Part shown: in pieces, positions 20,236-29,638 of the stretch | Position numbering within the stretch: position 1 is the stretch's first letter | How the letters are laid out: each line of letters opens with the position of its first letter | From: Roseiarcus sp963781895 | GTDB lineage: Bacteria > Pseudomonadota > Alphaproteobacteria > Rhizobiales > Beijerinckiaceae | NCBI GenBank assembly: GCA_963781895.1 | Contig: CAWAIM010000038.1 | Coordinates: 71,770-135,769, forward strand | Length of the DNA stretch: 64,000 bases | Direction of reading: 5' to 3' | Position numbers and translations under genes: made by a program | Notes under the pieces: model-generated | The model's input: the letters and a program-made list of their open reading frames with translations, nothing else | Told to the model about the DNA's origin: nothing | Databases searched by the model: none

Positions 20236-21833
20236 GGCGCCGCCTCCGCTGCGGGCCGCAGCGTCAGGCCGAATGGGGCAGGGCGGAACAAGGCCGCGTC
20301 CATGGTGCTCAGGGACGGCGTGACGCGCAGCGGGAACCCTGCCTGCGCGAGCACGTCGCGCTCCAAATCGACGCCCGGCGCAAGTTCAATCACTGTGACG
20401 CCCTCCCGCTCTAGCCGCAGTACGCAGCGCTCGGTAACATAGAGAACGTCCTGCCCTTGGCTCACCGCGCGCGGACCCGAGAACGATACCTGCTCGACCT
20501 CCGGCGTCAGCTTCTGGACTTTGCCCTCCTTGAGGATGGCCAACGCGCCGTCGCGAATCTCGAGGGCGGCGCCGGCGGTGAAATAGCCGGAAAAGACGAT
20601 TCTTCTCGCTCGCGCGGTGATGTCGACGAAGCCCCCGGCGCCCGCCGTCACGTGCGGCCGCACGCCGAGCTTCGAGACGTTGACGGAGCCGAAGCGATCG
20701 ATCTGCAGGAATGACAGCAGCGACATATCGAAGCCGCCGCCCTGAAAGTAGGTGAACTGCTGCGGCGACTGCACGATCGCCTCGGCGTTGGAAGCGCATC
20801 CGAACTGGAAGTCGAGCAGCGGCACGCCGCCAACGGCGCCCTGCTCGATGACCCAGGTTACGCCCCCGTGCCGGCCCTCCTCGATCAGGATGCGGGGCAC
20901 GTTGGCGGAAATGCCGAAGCCGATGTTGACCGCGTCCCCGTCGCGAAGCTCCTGCGCGACGCGGCGCGCGATGACTTTGGCGACATCGAATTTCGGCGTT
21001 TCGAACGAGGAGATCGGCCGGAAGATTTCGCCCGAAATCGCTGGTTCGTAGGGCGTATGCGTCGTCTGCAACTGATCGGGGGCGACGACGATGACGTCGA
21101 CGAGCACGCCGGGCACGACGACGTCGTGCGGGCGCAGCGTCCCCGCCGCGGCGAGGCGCTTGACCTGGGCGATCACCAGGCCGCCGTTGTTGCGCACCGA
21201 AAGCGCCTGGTCGAGGGGGCCGAGGATGCCGCCCTCGTGCTCGTAGGAAAGGTTGCCGCGCTCATCGGCGGTCGTCGCGCGGATGATCGCGACCTGAGGT
21301 ACAATGGTGGGGAAATACAGCCAGTCCTCGCCGGCAAATTCGATGCGTGAGACGATCGGCGCGGCGGCGGCCTTGGCGTTCATCGCGCAGCCTTCTCGGG
21401 CCGGGTCGACGAAGGTGTCCATGCCGATCTTGGTCAGAACGCCCGGCCGCTTGGCCGCCGCCTCGCGATGCAGGTCGAACAGGATGCCGCTCGGCACGTT
21501 ATACGCGGGAATCGCGTCGCCGCTGATCATCTGCCAGATGCGCGGCGGCTCGGCGGACGACGGACCGGACGGATAGGAGCCCGCGAGCACCCGCGCCAGG
21601 CAGCCCGGCTTGGCGATATGATCAATGCCTTTGACGCCCCACATGTCGCCCGCCGCGATCGGATGCAGGGTCGTCAAATTTCGCGGGCGCCCCTCGGCGT
21701 CGAATCGCGCGCCGATCGCCGCGAGCACCGCGTCGGGGCAACCAAGCGCGGATGAGGAGGAAACCGTAACGACCGCGCCGTCCGGGATGAGACGGGCGGC
21801 CTCGGCGGCGGTGAGAGTTTTGGGTCTGGCCAT
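20232..21833 (-). CDS. Acyl-CoA:carboxylate CoA-transferase (YdiF/propionate CoA-transferase type)
   Basis: A 533-residue family I CoA-transferase in which both halves are fused in one chain, as in YdiF and propionate CoA-transferase. The N-terminal half starts with AAEAARLIPDGAVVTVSSSS. The C-terminal half carries the likely catalytic glutamate, about residue 330, in WVIEQGAVGGVPLLDFQFG, followed by NAEAIVQSPQQFTYFQGGGF and SVNVSKLGVRPHVTAGAGGF. It would move CoA from an acyl-CoA donor to a free acid in the cytoplasm. It starts 9 bp after the Gfo/Idh/MocA gene and overlaps the enoyl-CoA hydratase by four bases. Donor and acceptor are unknown. Confidence 0.9.
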   Translation of the reverse strand: MARPKTLTAAEAARLIPDGAVVTVSSSSALGCPDAVLAAIGARFDAEGRPRNLTTLHPIAAGDMWGVKGIDHIAKPGCLARVLAGSYPSGPSSAEPPRIWQMISGDAIPAYNVPSGILFDLHREAAAKRPGVLTKIGMDTFVDPAREGCAMNAKAAAAPIVSRIEFAGEDWLYFPTIVPQVAIIRATTADERGNLSYEHEGGILGPLDQALSVRNNGGLVIAQVKRLAAAGTLRPHDVVVPGVLVDVIVVAPDQLQTTHTPYEPAISGEIFRPISSFETPKFDVAKVIARRVAQELRDGDAVNIGFGISANVPRILIEEGRHGGVTWVIEQGAVGGVPLLDFQFGCASNAEAIVQSPQQFTYFQGGGFDMSLLSFLQIDRFGSVNVSKLGVRPHVTAGAGGFVDITARARRIVFSGYFTAGAALEIRDGALAILKEGKVQKLTPEVEQVSFSGPRAVSQGQDVLYVTERCVLRLEREGVTVIELAPGVDLERDVLAQAGFPLRVTPSLSTMDAALFRPAPFGLTLRPAAEAAP

Positions 21834-21842
21834 CCTGGGGTC

Positions 21843-22853
21843 TCAAACAGTCAAATCGACGGCGGTCTCCCGCCCGGAGCGCGCCGCCTCGAGCGTGGCG
21901 AGCGCCACACTCAGTGACTTGACGCCGTCCTCGCCGGTCGCCGCCGGCGCGCCCCGACCGGCGACCGCCTCCTGGAACAGGCGCACCGAACGAGCGTAAA
22001 GATTCTCGTGCTGGATCCGAAGACGCTCTTCGCCCCTGGCCGAACGCAGTACGACCTCGCCCTTCGGCGCTTGCGTCATGCAATCGCGGCCGATCAGCGA
22101 GCCCTCCTCGCCATGCGCTTCGAAACCCGTCGTCGCATAGCGCGTGGTGAAAGCGTCGTGGAATTGCGCCAGCACGCCATCGGAAAACCGCATGACGCCC
22201 ATCGCTCCGTCTTCGAGACCTTCGCGGCCCATGCCGCCTAGCGACGTCATCGCGCTCACCGCGACCGGTTCGGCGTCGAGCACGAAGCGCAGGGTGTCCG
22301 CGTCATGCACGGTGATGTCGAGAATGACGCCGCCGCCGGCGTCAGGCTTGTCGATGCGCCAGCCTTGCAATTGCGGCGGAAGGTAGACGGCGTGGAACAC
22401 GCGCGCGAACAGCGGCTTGCCGATCCGTCCCTGTTTGATCGCGTCGCGCATTGCGCGATGGGTCGCGGCGTTGCGCAAGTGATGGTTCGTGCCCATGACA
22501 AGGCCACGCGCGCGGAATTCGGCGACCATCGCGCGCGCGTCGACAAGCGCGAGCGCCAGCGGCTTCTCGCAGAGCAAGTGTTTGCCGGCGCGGGCCGCGG
22601 CGAAGGCCTGGTCGCGGTGCAGGTCGTTGGTGGTCGAGATGTAGACAGCGTCGATATCGCTCGCCCCAACCAGGGCGGAGAGATCTGTCGTCGCCCGCCC
22701 GACGCCGTGTTTCGCGGCGAAGGTTTTGGCCCGGTCCGCGTTCGCGCTCATGACCGCGACGACTTCGCCACCGTTCGCGCGCATCGCGCCGATCATGTGC
22801 TGCGCCGCGATCGTGCTGGCGCCGATGAGGCCCCATCGGAGAGCCGCGGTCAT
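21843..22853 (-). CDS. Gfo/Idh/MocA family oxidoreductase
   Basis: A 336-residue NAD(P)-dependent dehydrogenase, intact. The N-terminal Rossmann fold begins LRWGLIGASTIAAQHMIGA, and the catalytic-domain entry has the family signature HLLCEKPLALALVDARAMV with the conserved Lys in EKP. Further on, GGGVILDITVHDADTLRFVL carries the Asp and His expected in the active site. Members oxidise sugars, inositol or glycosides, or make 3-keto sugars. The start overlaps the LacI stop by four bases, and the gene opens the catabolic part of the operon. With the GMC enzymes, a role in oxidising a sugar or glycoside is likely; no substrate can be assigned. Confidence 0.9.
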   Translation of the reverse strand: MTAALRWGLIGASTIAAQHMIGAMRANGGEVVAVMSANADRAKTFAAKHGVGRATTDLSALVGASDIDAVYISTTNDLHRDQAFAAARAGKHLLCEKPLALALVDARAMVAEFRARGLVMGTNHHLRNAATHRAMRDAIKQGRIGKPLFARVFHAVYLPPQLQGWRIDKPDAGGGVILDITVHDADTLRFVLDAEPVAVSAMTSLGGMGREGLEDGAMGVMRFSDGVLAQFHDAFTTRYATTGFEAHGEEGSLIGRDCMTQAPKGEVVLRSARGEERLRIQHENLYARSVRLFQEAVAGRGAPAATGEDGVKSLSVALATLEAARSGRETAVDLTV

Positions 22854-23917
22854 GAAGCTTTCCTTTTCTCGCGACTGGCGCCGCAGCTTTCGCGCACGAC
22901 GAGGCGCGCGTCGCCGGCGAAGGAGAGTCCGGCAGGATCCTCGCGTCGGATAAGTCCCAGCAGGCTCTCCGCGCAGCGCCGCCCCATTTCGCGCGTACCA
23001 GCGTCGATCGTGGTCAGTGGCGGCGCGTTGTACTCGGCTTCGGCGATGTCGTCGAAGCCGACCACGGCGAAGTCGCGTCCCGGAGCGATTCCGCGCGCAT
23101 TGAGCTCGCGGGTTGCGCCGATGGCGACAATGTCATTGTAGCAAAGAACGGCCGTCGGCGGTCGAGGAAGGGACAACGCCTGGTCGATCGCGAGCCGTCC
23201 GCCCGCTCGAGTCGAGGCCGCTTCGATGATCAGAGAATTGTCGGCGGCGAGGCCACCGGCGTTGAGGGCGTCACGCCACCCGCTGACGCGCTCCTGCTGC
23301 GTCGTCATCGCGCCGTCGCCGCCAAGAAAACCTACGCGCCGATGCCCAAGCCGCAGCAGATGCTCGACCGCCTTGCGCGCGCCGTCGAAATTGTCGGGTC
23401 CAACGTACGGCAACGGGCTGCCGAGCATGCGGCGCGTCGTGATGACGGCGGGAATTGCGTCCGGCCATTGCTGGGCGACCGTCCACGCGTCCGAGCCGCG
23501 CGCAGGGCATATAATGATGCCGGCGACGTTGTGCTCGCGTAGCGAACGAAGCACCTGCGCCTGACGATCGGGGTCCTCGTTGGTGTTGGCTAGGATCGGG
23601 GTGAAACCGAGATGATAGAGCGCCTCCTCGATGCCGGCCGCCAGCTCGGCGAAAAAGGGATTGTTGAGATCGCTGATGACCAACCCGACGAAGTCGGACG
23701 AGGCGGCGCGCAAGCTCGCGGCGCCGCGATGATAGACGTAACCGAGCGCCTGCATGGCGCGATTGACCCGTTCGCGCGTGTTCGGCGCGACCAGTTCGCT
23801 CCCCGACAGAACCAGCGAAACGGTGGACTTAGACACGCCCGCGCGGCGCGCGACATCGACGATCGTAACGCGACCGGCTCGTTCGCCCGTTTCCTCCCGA
23901 CCTATCGCCCCGGACAT
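22850..23917 (-). CDS. LacI-family transcriptional regulator
   Basis: A sugar-responsive repressor of 355 residues from the ATG at 23917. The helix-turn-helix and hinge are in VTIVDVARRAGVSKSTVSLV and TRERVNRAMQALGYVYH. The effector domain has the periplasmic-binding-protein-like blocks VGLVISDLNNPFFAELAAG, VGFLGGDGAM and FAVVGFDDIAEAEYNAPPLT. A longer frame with ATG at 23953 exists, but the operator-like palindrome at 23932-23947 would then lie inside the gene, and AAGG precedes the 23917 start, so I prefer 23917. It is the first gene of the minus-strand operon and so probably autoregulates it, with a second operator-like site near the divergent flavoprotein gene. Confidence 0.9.
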   Translation of the reverse strand: MSGAIGREETGERAGRVTIVDVARRAGVSKSTVSLVLSGSELVAPNTRERVNRAMQALGYVYHRGAASLRAASSDFVGLVISDLNNPFFAELAAGIEEALYHLGFTPILANTNEDPDRQAQVLRSLREHNVAGIIICPARGSDAWTVAQQWPDAIPAVITTRRMLGSPLPYVGPDNFDGARKAVEHLLRLGHRRVGFLGGDGAMTTQQERVSGWRDALNAGGLAADNSLIIEAASTRAGGRLAIDQALSLPRPPTAVLCYNDIVAIGATRELNARGIAPGRDFAVVGFDDIAEAEYNAPPLTTIDAGTREMGRRCAESLLGLIRREDPAGLSFAGDARLVVRESCGASREKRKAS

Positions 23918-23931
23918 CACCTTGCCCCGCT

Positions 23932-23947
23932 TTTGGAACGTACCAAA
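23932..23947. promoter_or_regulatory. Operator-like palindrome upstream of lacI-type regulator
   Basis: TTTGGAACGTACCAAA is a near-perfect 16-bp palindrome around a central CG; seven of eight half-site positions match. LacI-family operators typically have this form. It lies 15 bp upstream of the preferred regulator start, where it could repress the minus-strand operon. Confidence 0.6.
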
Positions 23948-24021
23948 TCTCAATCACAATGATGTAGTCGAAGCAAAGTCCGCGATAGACCGCGATATCC
24001 GGTCTCGAATTATCTTGTATC

Positions 24022-24037
24022 TTTGGAACGTGACAAT
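24022..24037. promoter_or_regulatory. Second operator-like site in the divergent promoter region
   Basis: TTTGGAACGTGACAAT repeats the left ten bases of the first site exactly (TTTGGAACGT), with a degenerate right half. It lies 60 bp before the flavoprotein start and 90 bp (start to start) from the first site, a spacing compatible with looping by a tetrameric LacI-type repressor. The rest of 23918-24096 is non-coding and must hold both divergent promoters. Confidence 0.5.
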
Positions 24038-24096
24038 TTACTCATAGTCGATTACGGCGACCTGGTCAACACCGCAAATCAGGGAGGGAAAGGGTC

Positions 24097-26190
24097 GTGA
24101 CTGAGCAGCTGTCCCAAGCCATTCTCGACGCGCTCACCGATGTCGATATGCCAAGGCGCTTGCCGACGCGATCGAGCGAGGAGGTCTTTCGCGCGGGCGA
24201 AGCGGAGATTCGGGTCCGTCGGTGTGAAGCGCTGGTGCTCGGGAGCGGCGCAGCCGGCTTGCGGGCGGCCGTGGAGCTCAAGCGCCGCGGCATTGACGTC
24301 ATGGTCGCCACGCAGAACGTGTTCGGCGGCGCCTCGGCCTGCTCGGGCTCAGACAAGCAGACCCTGCATGCGGCTTCGGGCAGCGGACGCGGCGACGATT
24401 TCAACGCGATGGCGGATTCGCTCGGCGCGGGCGGCGCGATGGACGAGGATGCCGCTTACGTTGAAGCGGTCGGTTCTCCGCGCGCCCTTGCCTCGCTGCA
24501 ATTCCTCGGTCTTCCGCTGCCGCAAGACGGACTCGGGGCGGTGCTGCGGTATCAGACGGATCATGACGAAGCCGGCCGCGCCACGAGCTGCGGTCCGCGA
24601 ACGTCGCGATTGATGGTGCAAGTCCTCGCCAACGAGGCCATTCGCCTTGAAACGCCGTTCCTAACTGGTGCGATCGGCGTTCGTATTCTCGTCGAGCCGG
24701 GACCGCCGCGCCGGCTCATGGGCCTGCTTGCGATGCGACCGAAGGATCGGTCGCCGGACAATCCGTTTGGGTTTGCTCTTTTTCTCACCCGCACGCTGGT
24801 CATCGCAGCGGGCGGGCCCGGCGAACTCTACCGCGACAGCGTTTATCCGAAGCAGTGCTTCGGCGCGCTTGGACTGGCGCTCGAGGCGGGAATCGAAGCG
24901 GTCAACCTCACGGAAAGCCAGTTCGGCATCGGCACGGCGCGCGATGGTTTCCCGTGGAACCTGTCCGGCACCTATGCGCAGGCGATGCCATACATCTACT
25001 CCGTCGACTCTGAAGGGCGCGAACGCAACGTCCTCGCCGAATATTACCGCACGACGCAGGAACTCGCGTCGAACATTTTTCGCAAAGGCTATCAGTGGCC
25101 GTTCCACGCGACCCGGATGCTGGATTTCGGATCCAGCCTGGTTGATCTCGCGGTCTTCCTCGAGAGGCAAGCGGGACGGCGCGTGCTGATGGATTTCAAC
25201 CGCAACCCGGCGCCGGCGCATGACGGCGAAACGTTCTCACTGGACCGCTTGGACGCAGACGTTCGAGCCTATCTCGGAAACTGCGGCGCGCTCCTCGAAT
25301 TGCCGATCGATCGCCTTCGCAAGATGAATCCCCTCTCCATTGAACTCTACCGGCGCTACAAGAAGGACATAACTCGCGATCCGCTCGAATTCGCGGTCAA
25401 TAACCAGCACATGAACGGAGGCGTCGCCGTCAATGTCTGGGGCGAGACGAACCTCGCGGGGTGTTATGCGGCTGGCGAGGCTGCTGGCACACATGGCGTG
25501 ACACGACCCGGCGGCGCAGCGCTGGTCGCGGGACAAGTATTCGCCGCCCGCTGCGCCGAGCACATCGCGGCGACGCGGCGCGGGCGGGAACGGATGGAGC
25601 CGCCGCGCTCGCTCGTCGAGCATAGCGTCGCGGAGGTATTGGCCGGTCTTCGCGCCGATGGGCCGATTTCGTCCAGAGTCGTCGAGCAGGAGATCCAGGC
25701 GCGCATGAGCGACGCCGCGGGTTTGGTTTGCACGGTGCGGGACGTTGGAGAGGCCCTCGCCGGCGCGCGCGCGCTCAACGCGCGCATCAAGAGGGAAGGC
25801 GTGGTTTGCAGCCGAGCGTATGAGGCGGCGCGCGCGGTTCAGTGGCGGCAAATGGCGATCGCCTCCGAAGCGGTCCTGACCGCGCTCGATTATTACATTC
25901 GAAGCGGAGGCGGCAGCCGGGGTGCACGCGCGATTTGCGATCCTGAGGGCGAAATGACGCCGATGACGCAGAATGGGCCGCTGACAGAGTATCGCTTCTT
26001 GTCCGAGCGGGCGCATGACCGCGACACCAGGATTTTCGTTCGCCTTGAGAGCGGCCGCTTTTCTTGCGAGGCGCGTCCGATCCGGCGACGCAAGCGCGAC
26101 GATCCGGCATTCTTCGAGCGTGACTGGCCGTACTATCTAAGCGGCGCCATCTATCGCCAATCCGTCGAGCGGATGACATCCGACATTTGA
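24097..26190 (+). CDS. FAD-dependent oxidoreductase (fumarate reductase/SDH flavoprotein-like), 697 aa
   Basis: A large flavoprotein of the succinate dehydrogenase/fumarate reductase superfamily. The GTG start has a GGAGGG ribosome-binding site. The dinucleotide-binding motif is in ALVLGSGAAGLRAAVELKRR, a His-containing segment KQTLHAAS lies near the position where related proteins attach FAD, and a second FAD block is in LAGCYAAGEAAGTHGVTRPG. No iron-sulfur or membrane-anchor partner genes follow, so it probably works alone or with a distant electron acceptor. It has no signal peptide. It is transcribed away from the LacI-led operon across a region with two operator-like sites and is probably co-regulated. 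The reaction, perhaps oxidation or reduction of an unsaturated acid intermediate, is unknown. Confidence 0.8.
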   Translation: MTEQLSQAILDALTDVDMPRRLPTRSSEEVFRAGEAEIRVRRCEALVLGSGAAGLRAAVELKRRGIDVMVATQNVFGGASACSGSDKQTLHAASGSGRGDDFNAMADSLGAGGAMDEDAAYVEAVGSPRALASLQFLGLPLPQDGLGAVLRYQTDHDEAGRATSCGPRTSRLMVQVLANEAIRLETPFLTGAIGVRILVEPGPPRRLMGLLAMRPKDRSPDNPFGFALFLTRTLVIAAGGPGELYRDSVYPKQCFGALGLALEAGIEAVNLTESQFGIGTARDGFPWNLSGTYAQAMPYIYSVDSEGRERNVLAEYYRTTQELASNIFRKGYQWPFHATRMLDFGSSLVDLAVFLERQAGRRVLMDFNRNPAPAHDGETFSLDRLDADVRAYLGNCGALLELPIDRLRKMNPLSIELYRRYKKDITRDPLEFAVNNQHMNGGVAVNVWGETNLAGCYAAGEAAGTHGVTRPGGAALVAGQVFAARCAEHIAATRRGRERMEPPRSLVEHSVAEVLAGLRADGPISSRVVEQEIQARMSDAAGLVCTVRDVGEALAGARALNARIKREGVVCSRAYEAARAVQWRQMAIASEAVLTALDYYIRSGGGSRGARAICDPEGEMTPMTQNGPLTEYRFLSERAHDRDTRIFVRLESGRFSCEARPIRRRKRDDPAFFERDWPYYLSGAIYRQSVERMTSDI

Positions 26191-26220
26191 ATCCCGACGA
26201 GGATACGCGACGGCCTCGCG

Positions 26221-26370
26221 GCGTCCGAATGATCTGATGGAGACGCCTGGCGGCGGTCGGTTGGAGAGGATGTCGATGCTAACGACGTCGCCCGGCTCTT
26301 CGAAAGCGACGCTGTTGGGTTTTCGGATGGCGTGAGGGCGCTCTTTTTGTGCTCTTATAGCGTTAGTTTT
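26221..26370 (-). mobile_element. Fragment of an integrase-core (IS481-like) transposase
   Basis: The minus-strand frame contains KERPHAIRKPNSVAFEEPGD followed by VVSIDILSNRPPPG. This matches the entry to the DDE integrase core in a common rhizobial transposase/integrase type, where RPYAIRKP and PGDLVQLDT occur. Only about 50 residues survive, and both ends run into unrelated sequence. It is an inert remnant. Confidence 0.55.
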
Positions 26371-26690
26371 TGGCATGGACCATTTCCGATGGCGCATTTG
26401 ATGCAGTTTTCTGGAGTGGTTTGGTCGGCCCAGGCTTCGAGCGCGCTTCGCCAGCTGAGATAGTTTGGCGGGTTCTTCGTGGCGGCGCCGTTGAAATGGC
26501 TGAGCCATTGCTTGAGGCGGCTGTGACAGGCGTTGACGTTGTTGATGTGCAGGTGAGGCGCCTTCGCCGGGAAATCGTCGATCTGTTCGAAGCGTTGAGT
26601 GGCGTCGAGGGCATGGTGGTCGAAATGGCGGGCGTTCGAATGTCGACGGCGGATCTTGGAAGAGTTGCGTCAGTTGCAGGTCGCGATCGA
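26355..26690 (-). mobile_element. C-terminal fragment of an IS1595-family transposase
   Basis: Read on the minus strand without a start codon, the frame gives HINNVNACHSRLKQWLSHFN and GAATKNPPNYLSWRSALEAW before a stop at 26355-26357. The pattern VNAYHSRLK...FNGVATKYLPNYLGWR is the C-terminal signature of IS1595 (ISXO2-like) transposases. The upstream catalytic part is missing and no terminal repeats are evident. It abuts the integrase fragment, so at least two elements have left debris here. The rest of 26191-27162 has no gene I can support; one open stretch at 26702-26872 is too short to name. Confidence 0.65.
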
Positions 26691-27162
26691 ACAGAGGTAG
26701 GGCGAAGAATTGGCACGAGTATTTTCACGATAGCCAGGAGCTTCATGAAGCGATCGCACGGTTTTCAGGAAACTCGGCGATCGTCGACATTCATGCTCGA
26801 TTGATCGCTCGGGTTCCGCCGCGGCCGGTCATTTGGCCATCCGGGAGCGCGCGCACGACTCGGCGCTCCTGAGAGCCGGGACGCGCGAGCGGCCGGCGAA
26901 CTCACGCGACAACATGTCGCTCGGACAGGCGACGTGGTCCGAGCCTCTCCGGACGGCCGGTCTCTCTGAGCGGCTCCACGCGCAGCTCATTCGGCGAAGC
27001 TCTGCGCACCAATTCGTCATCGAGAAGAATTTCGCTACTGTGGAAAATACACAGCTTGTCATTATAAACTGAATGGGTCCCTATCCGAACTTAGACGGCC
27101 GGACCCTTTGAAGAACCACGTTGGCGGCGGGCCGCGCTCGCATCGCGGTCGCGGAGGCGGGT

Positions 27163-29638
27163 ATGTCGGAAACCAGCATCGAGTCGCTGCTCAATGAGAT
27201 GACCGTCGAGGAGCAGATCTCGCTGCTGGCGGGTCGCGACTTCTGGACCACCGTCCCGATCGAGCGGCTGCACATCCCTTCGGTCAAGGTCTCTGACGGG
27301 CCGAATGGCGCTCGCGGCGGAGGAGCCTTCGTCGGCGGCGTGAAGGCCGCCGCATTCCCGGCGGCAATCGGGCTCGCAGCGAGCTGGAACGTCGATCTCA
27401 TCGAGGAGATCGGCGCCGATCTCGCGCGCGAGGCGAAGTCGAAAGGCGCGCATGTCTTGTTGGCGCCGACAGTGAACATCCATCGCTCGACGCTCAATGG
27501 TCGCAATTTCGAGTGCTTTTCGGAAGACCCGTTCCTCACCAGCGAACTGGCTGTCGCCTACATTGCCGGGCTGCAAACCAATGGCGTCGGCGCGACCGTC
27601 AAGCACTTCATCGGCAACGAATCCGAATATCAGCGCACGACCATGAGTTCCGACATCGACGAGCGGACGTTGCGGGAGATCTACATGCCGCCCTTCGAGG
27701 CGGCGGTGAAGCGCGGCAAGACCTGGGCGCTGATGACCTCCTACAACCGCCTCAACGGAACCTATGTCAGCGAGCGCGCGGAGATCGTCAACGGGGTGGT
27801 CAAGTCCGAATGGGGCTTCGACGGCGTCGCCATGTCGGACTGGGGTGGCACGCGCGCGACGTCGGAAGCGCTGAACGCGGGTCTCGATCTGGAGATGCCG
27901 GGGCCCGGCGTTTACCGGCGAGAGAAACTGGTCGGGGCCTACAAGGCTGGTCTCGTTCGCGCGCCCGCGATCCGTGAGGCGGCGCGTCGCATCCTGCGCC
28001 TGATCGAGAGGGCAGGGGCGTTCGACAATCCCAACATTCCTGCCGAGCGCGCCGAGGACCTGCCCGCGACGCGCGCGCTGATCCGCAGAGCGGGGGCGGA
28101 AGGGATGGTGCTGCTCAAAAACAACGGCGCGCTGCCGCTGCCGCCGCACAGCGGCGCGACGTTCGCAGTCATCGGGCCGAATGCGAAAACGGCGCGCGCG
28201 ATGGGCGGCGGCAGCGCGCAGCTCAATCCACACTATGTCGTTTCGCCGTTGGACGCTTTGCGGCAGGCGCTGCCGGCCAGCGTGACGCTCGCTTATGAAC
28301 TCGGCGCCGACAATCGCCGTCTCGCCGCCGTCATGAAGGGCGAAATTGTCGCCGGCTTCTTCGACGGAACTGACCTCTCAGGATCGCCGCAACGGACGAT
28401 CGAGAGTCGCGAAGGCCTTTTCATGTTCATCGGCCAGGAAGACCCTGGGATCGACGTCACGAATTTCTCCGCGCGGGTTCGCACCGTCCAAACGTCCGCC
28501 AGTCTCCGGCGAACATCAGTTCAGCCTCGTCTCTACGGGACCGTCGCGGCTCTATGTCGACGGCGAACTCGTCATCGACAACTGGGACTTCGCCTATGGC
28601 GACGAGTTCTTTGCGACCGCGAGCGACGAGGCGATCGGGACGCGCCGCCTCGAAGCTGGCAGGCCTTATGAGATCATTGTGGAATGGCGCTCGCCGGATC
28701 AGCGCAAAGGCCTCGGCCTGACCGTGCTGCGCATGGGGATGAGCCCGGTGGTCGGGCTGGACGCAGTGGAACGGGCTGTCGCGGTGGCGAAGAGCGCTGA
28801 CGCGGCGCTGCTGTTCGTCGGCCTGAACGGCGAATGGGACTGCGAAGGCATGGACCGCCCAAACCTCGATCTTCCGGGCCATCAGAACGAACTGATCCGC
28901 CGCGTCGCCGAGGCCAATCCCAACACGATCGTCGTGTTGCAGAGCGGGGGCCCGGTGCTGATGCCCTGGCTCGATGAGGTCGCTGCGATTGTCCAGGCTT
29001 GGTATCCGGGCCAGGAGGTCGGCAACGCCGTCGCCGACGTGCTGCTCGGCCTCGCCGAACCTGGCGGGCGGCTGCCCCAGACGTTCCCGCGCCGGCTCGA
29101 AGACGACCCGACCCGCATCAACTATCCCGGCGAAGCAGGCCACGTCCGCTATGGCGAAGGAATCTATGTCGGCTACAGATACGCCGAGAAGGTGAAGATC
29201 CCGCCTCTGTTTCCTTTCGGCTTCGGGCTCTCCTACACGCGCTTCGAATTGGGGCCGCTGCGGCTGGACAAGGCGCGACTGGCGCCGGGAGAGACGCTGA
29301 AGGCGTCGCTGGACGTGACCAACGTCGGCGCACGGCGGGGCTCGACGGTCGTGCAGCTCTATGTGGCGGACGACAAGTCGAGCGTGTCGCGTCCGGAAAA
29401 GGAGTTGAAAGGCTTCAAGAAGGTGGTCCTCGCGCCGGGCGAGACGAAGACGGTGACGTTGAACCTCGACATGCGGGCGCTCGCGTACTTTGACGTCGTG
29501 CGCAAGGCTTGGGTCGCCGAGAGCGGTTCGTTCACGCTGCTCGCTGGGTTTTCGAGCGCGGAAATCGTTTCCCGGGCGTCCTTCATTCTGCAGAAGACAT
29601 GGATCGACGTCGGTCCTGGTCGCGGAGATAAGGTCTAG
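27163..29638 (+). pseudogene. GH3 beta-glucosidase with PA14 domain, one frameshift
   Basis: A family 3 glycoside hydrolase that would release glucose or a related sugar from beta-glycosides. The start at 27163 (MSETSIESLLNEMTVEEQ) has a GGAGG site. The barrel domain shows VSDGPNGARGG, VKHFIGNESEYQR and the nucleophile Asp in GVAMSDWGGTRA (about residue 226). The second domain has GAEGMVLLKNNGALPLP and an inserted PA14 domain (LYVDGELVIDNWDFAY). The C-terminal fibronectin-like domain ends near 29638. One extra base near 28493-28495, between RTVQT and PPVSGEHQFSL, breaks the frame; without it the protein is 824 residues. No signal peptide is visible, so it would act on imported glycosides. Confidence 0.87.

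Noticed and set aside
26702..26872. Open stretch with a phrase like HEAIARFSGNSAIVDIHARL, resembling a GntR/FCD regulator end
   Set aside because: Too short and without start or flanking homology; chance resemblance cannot be excluded.
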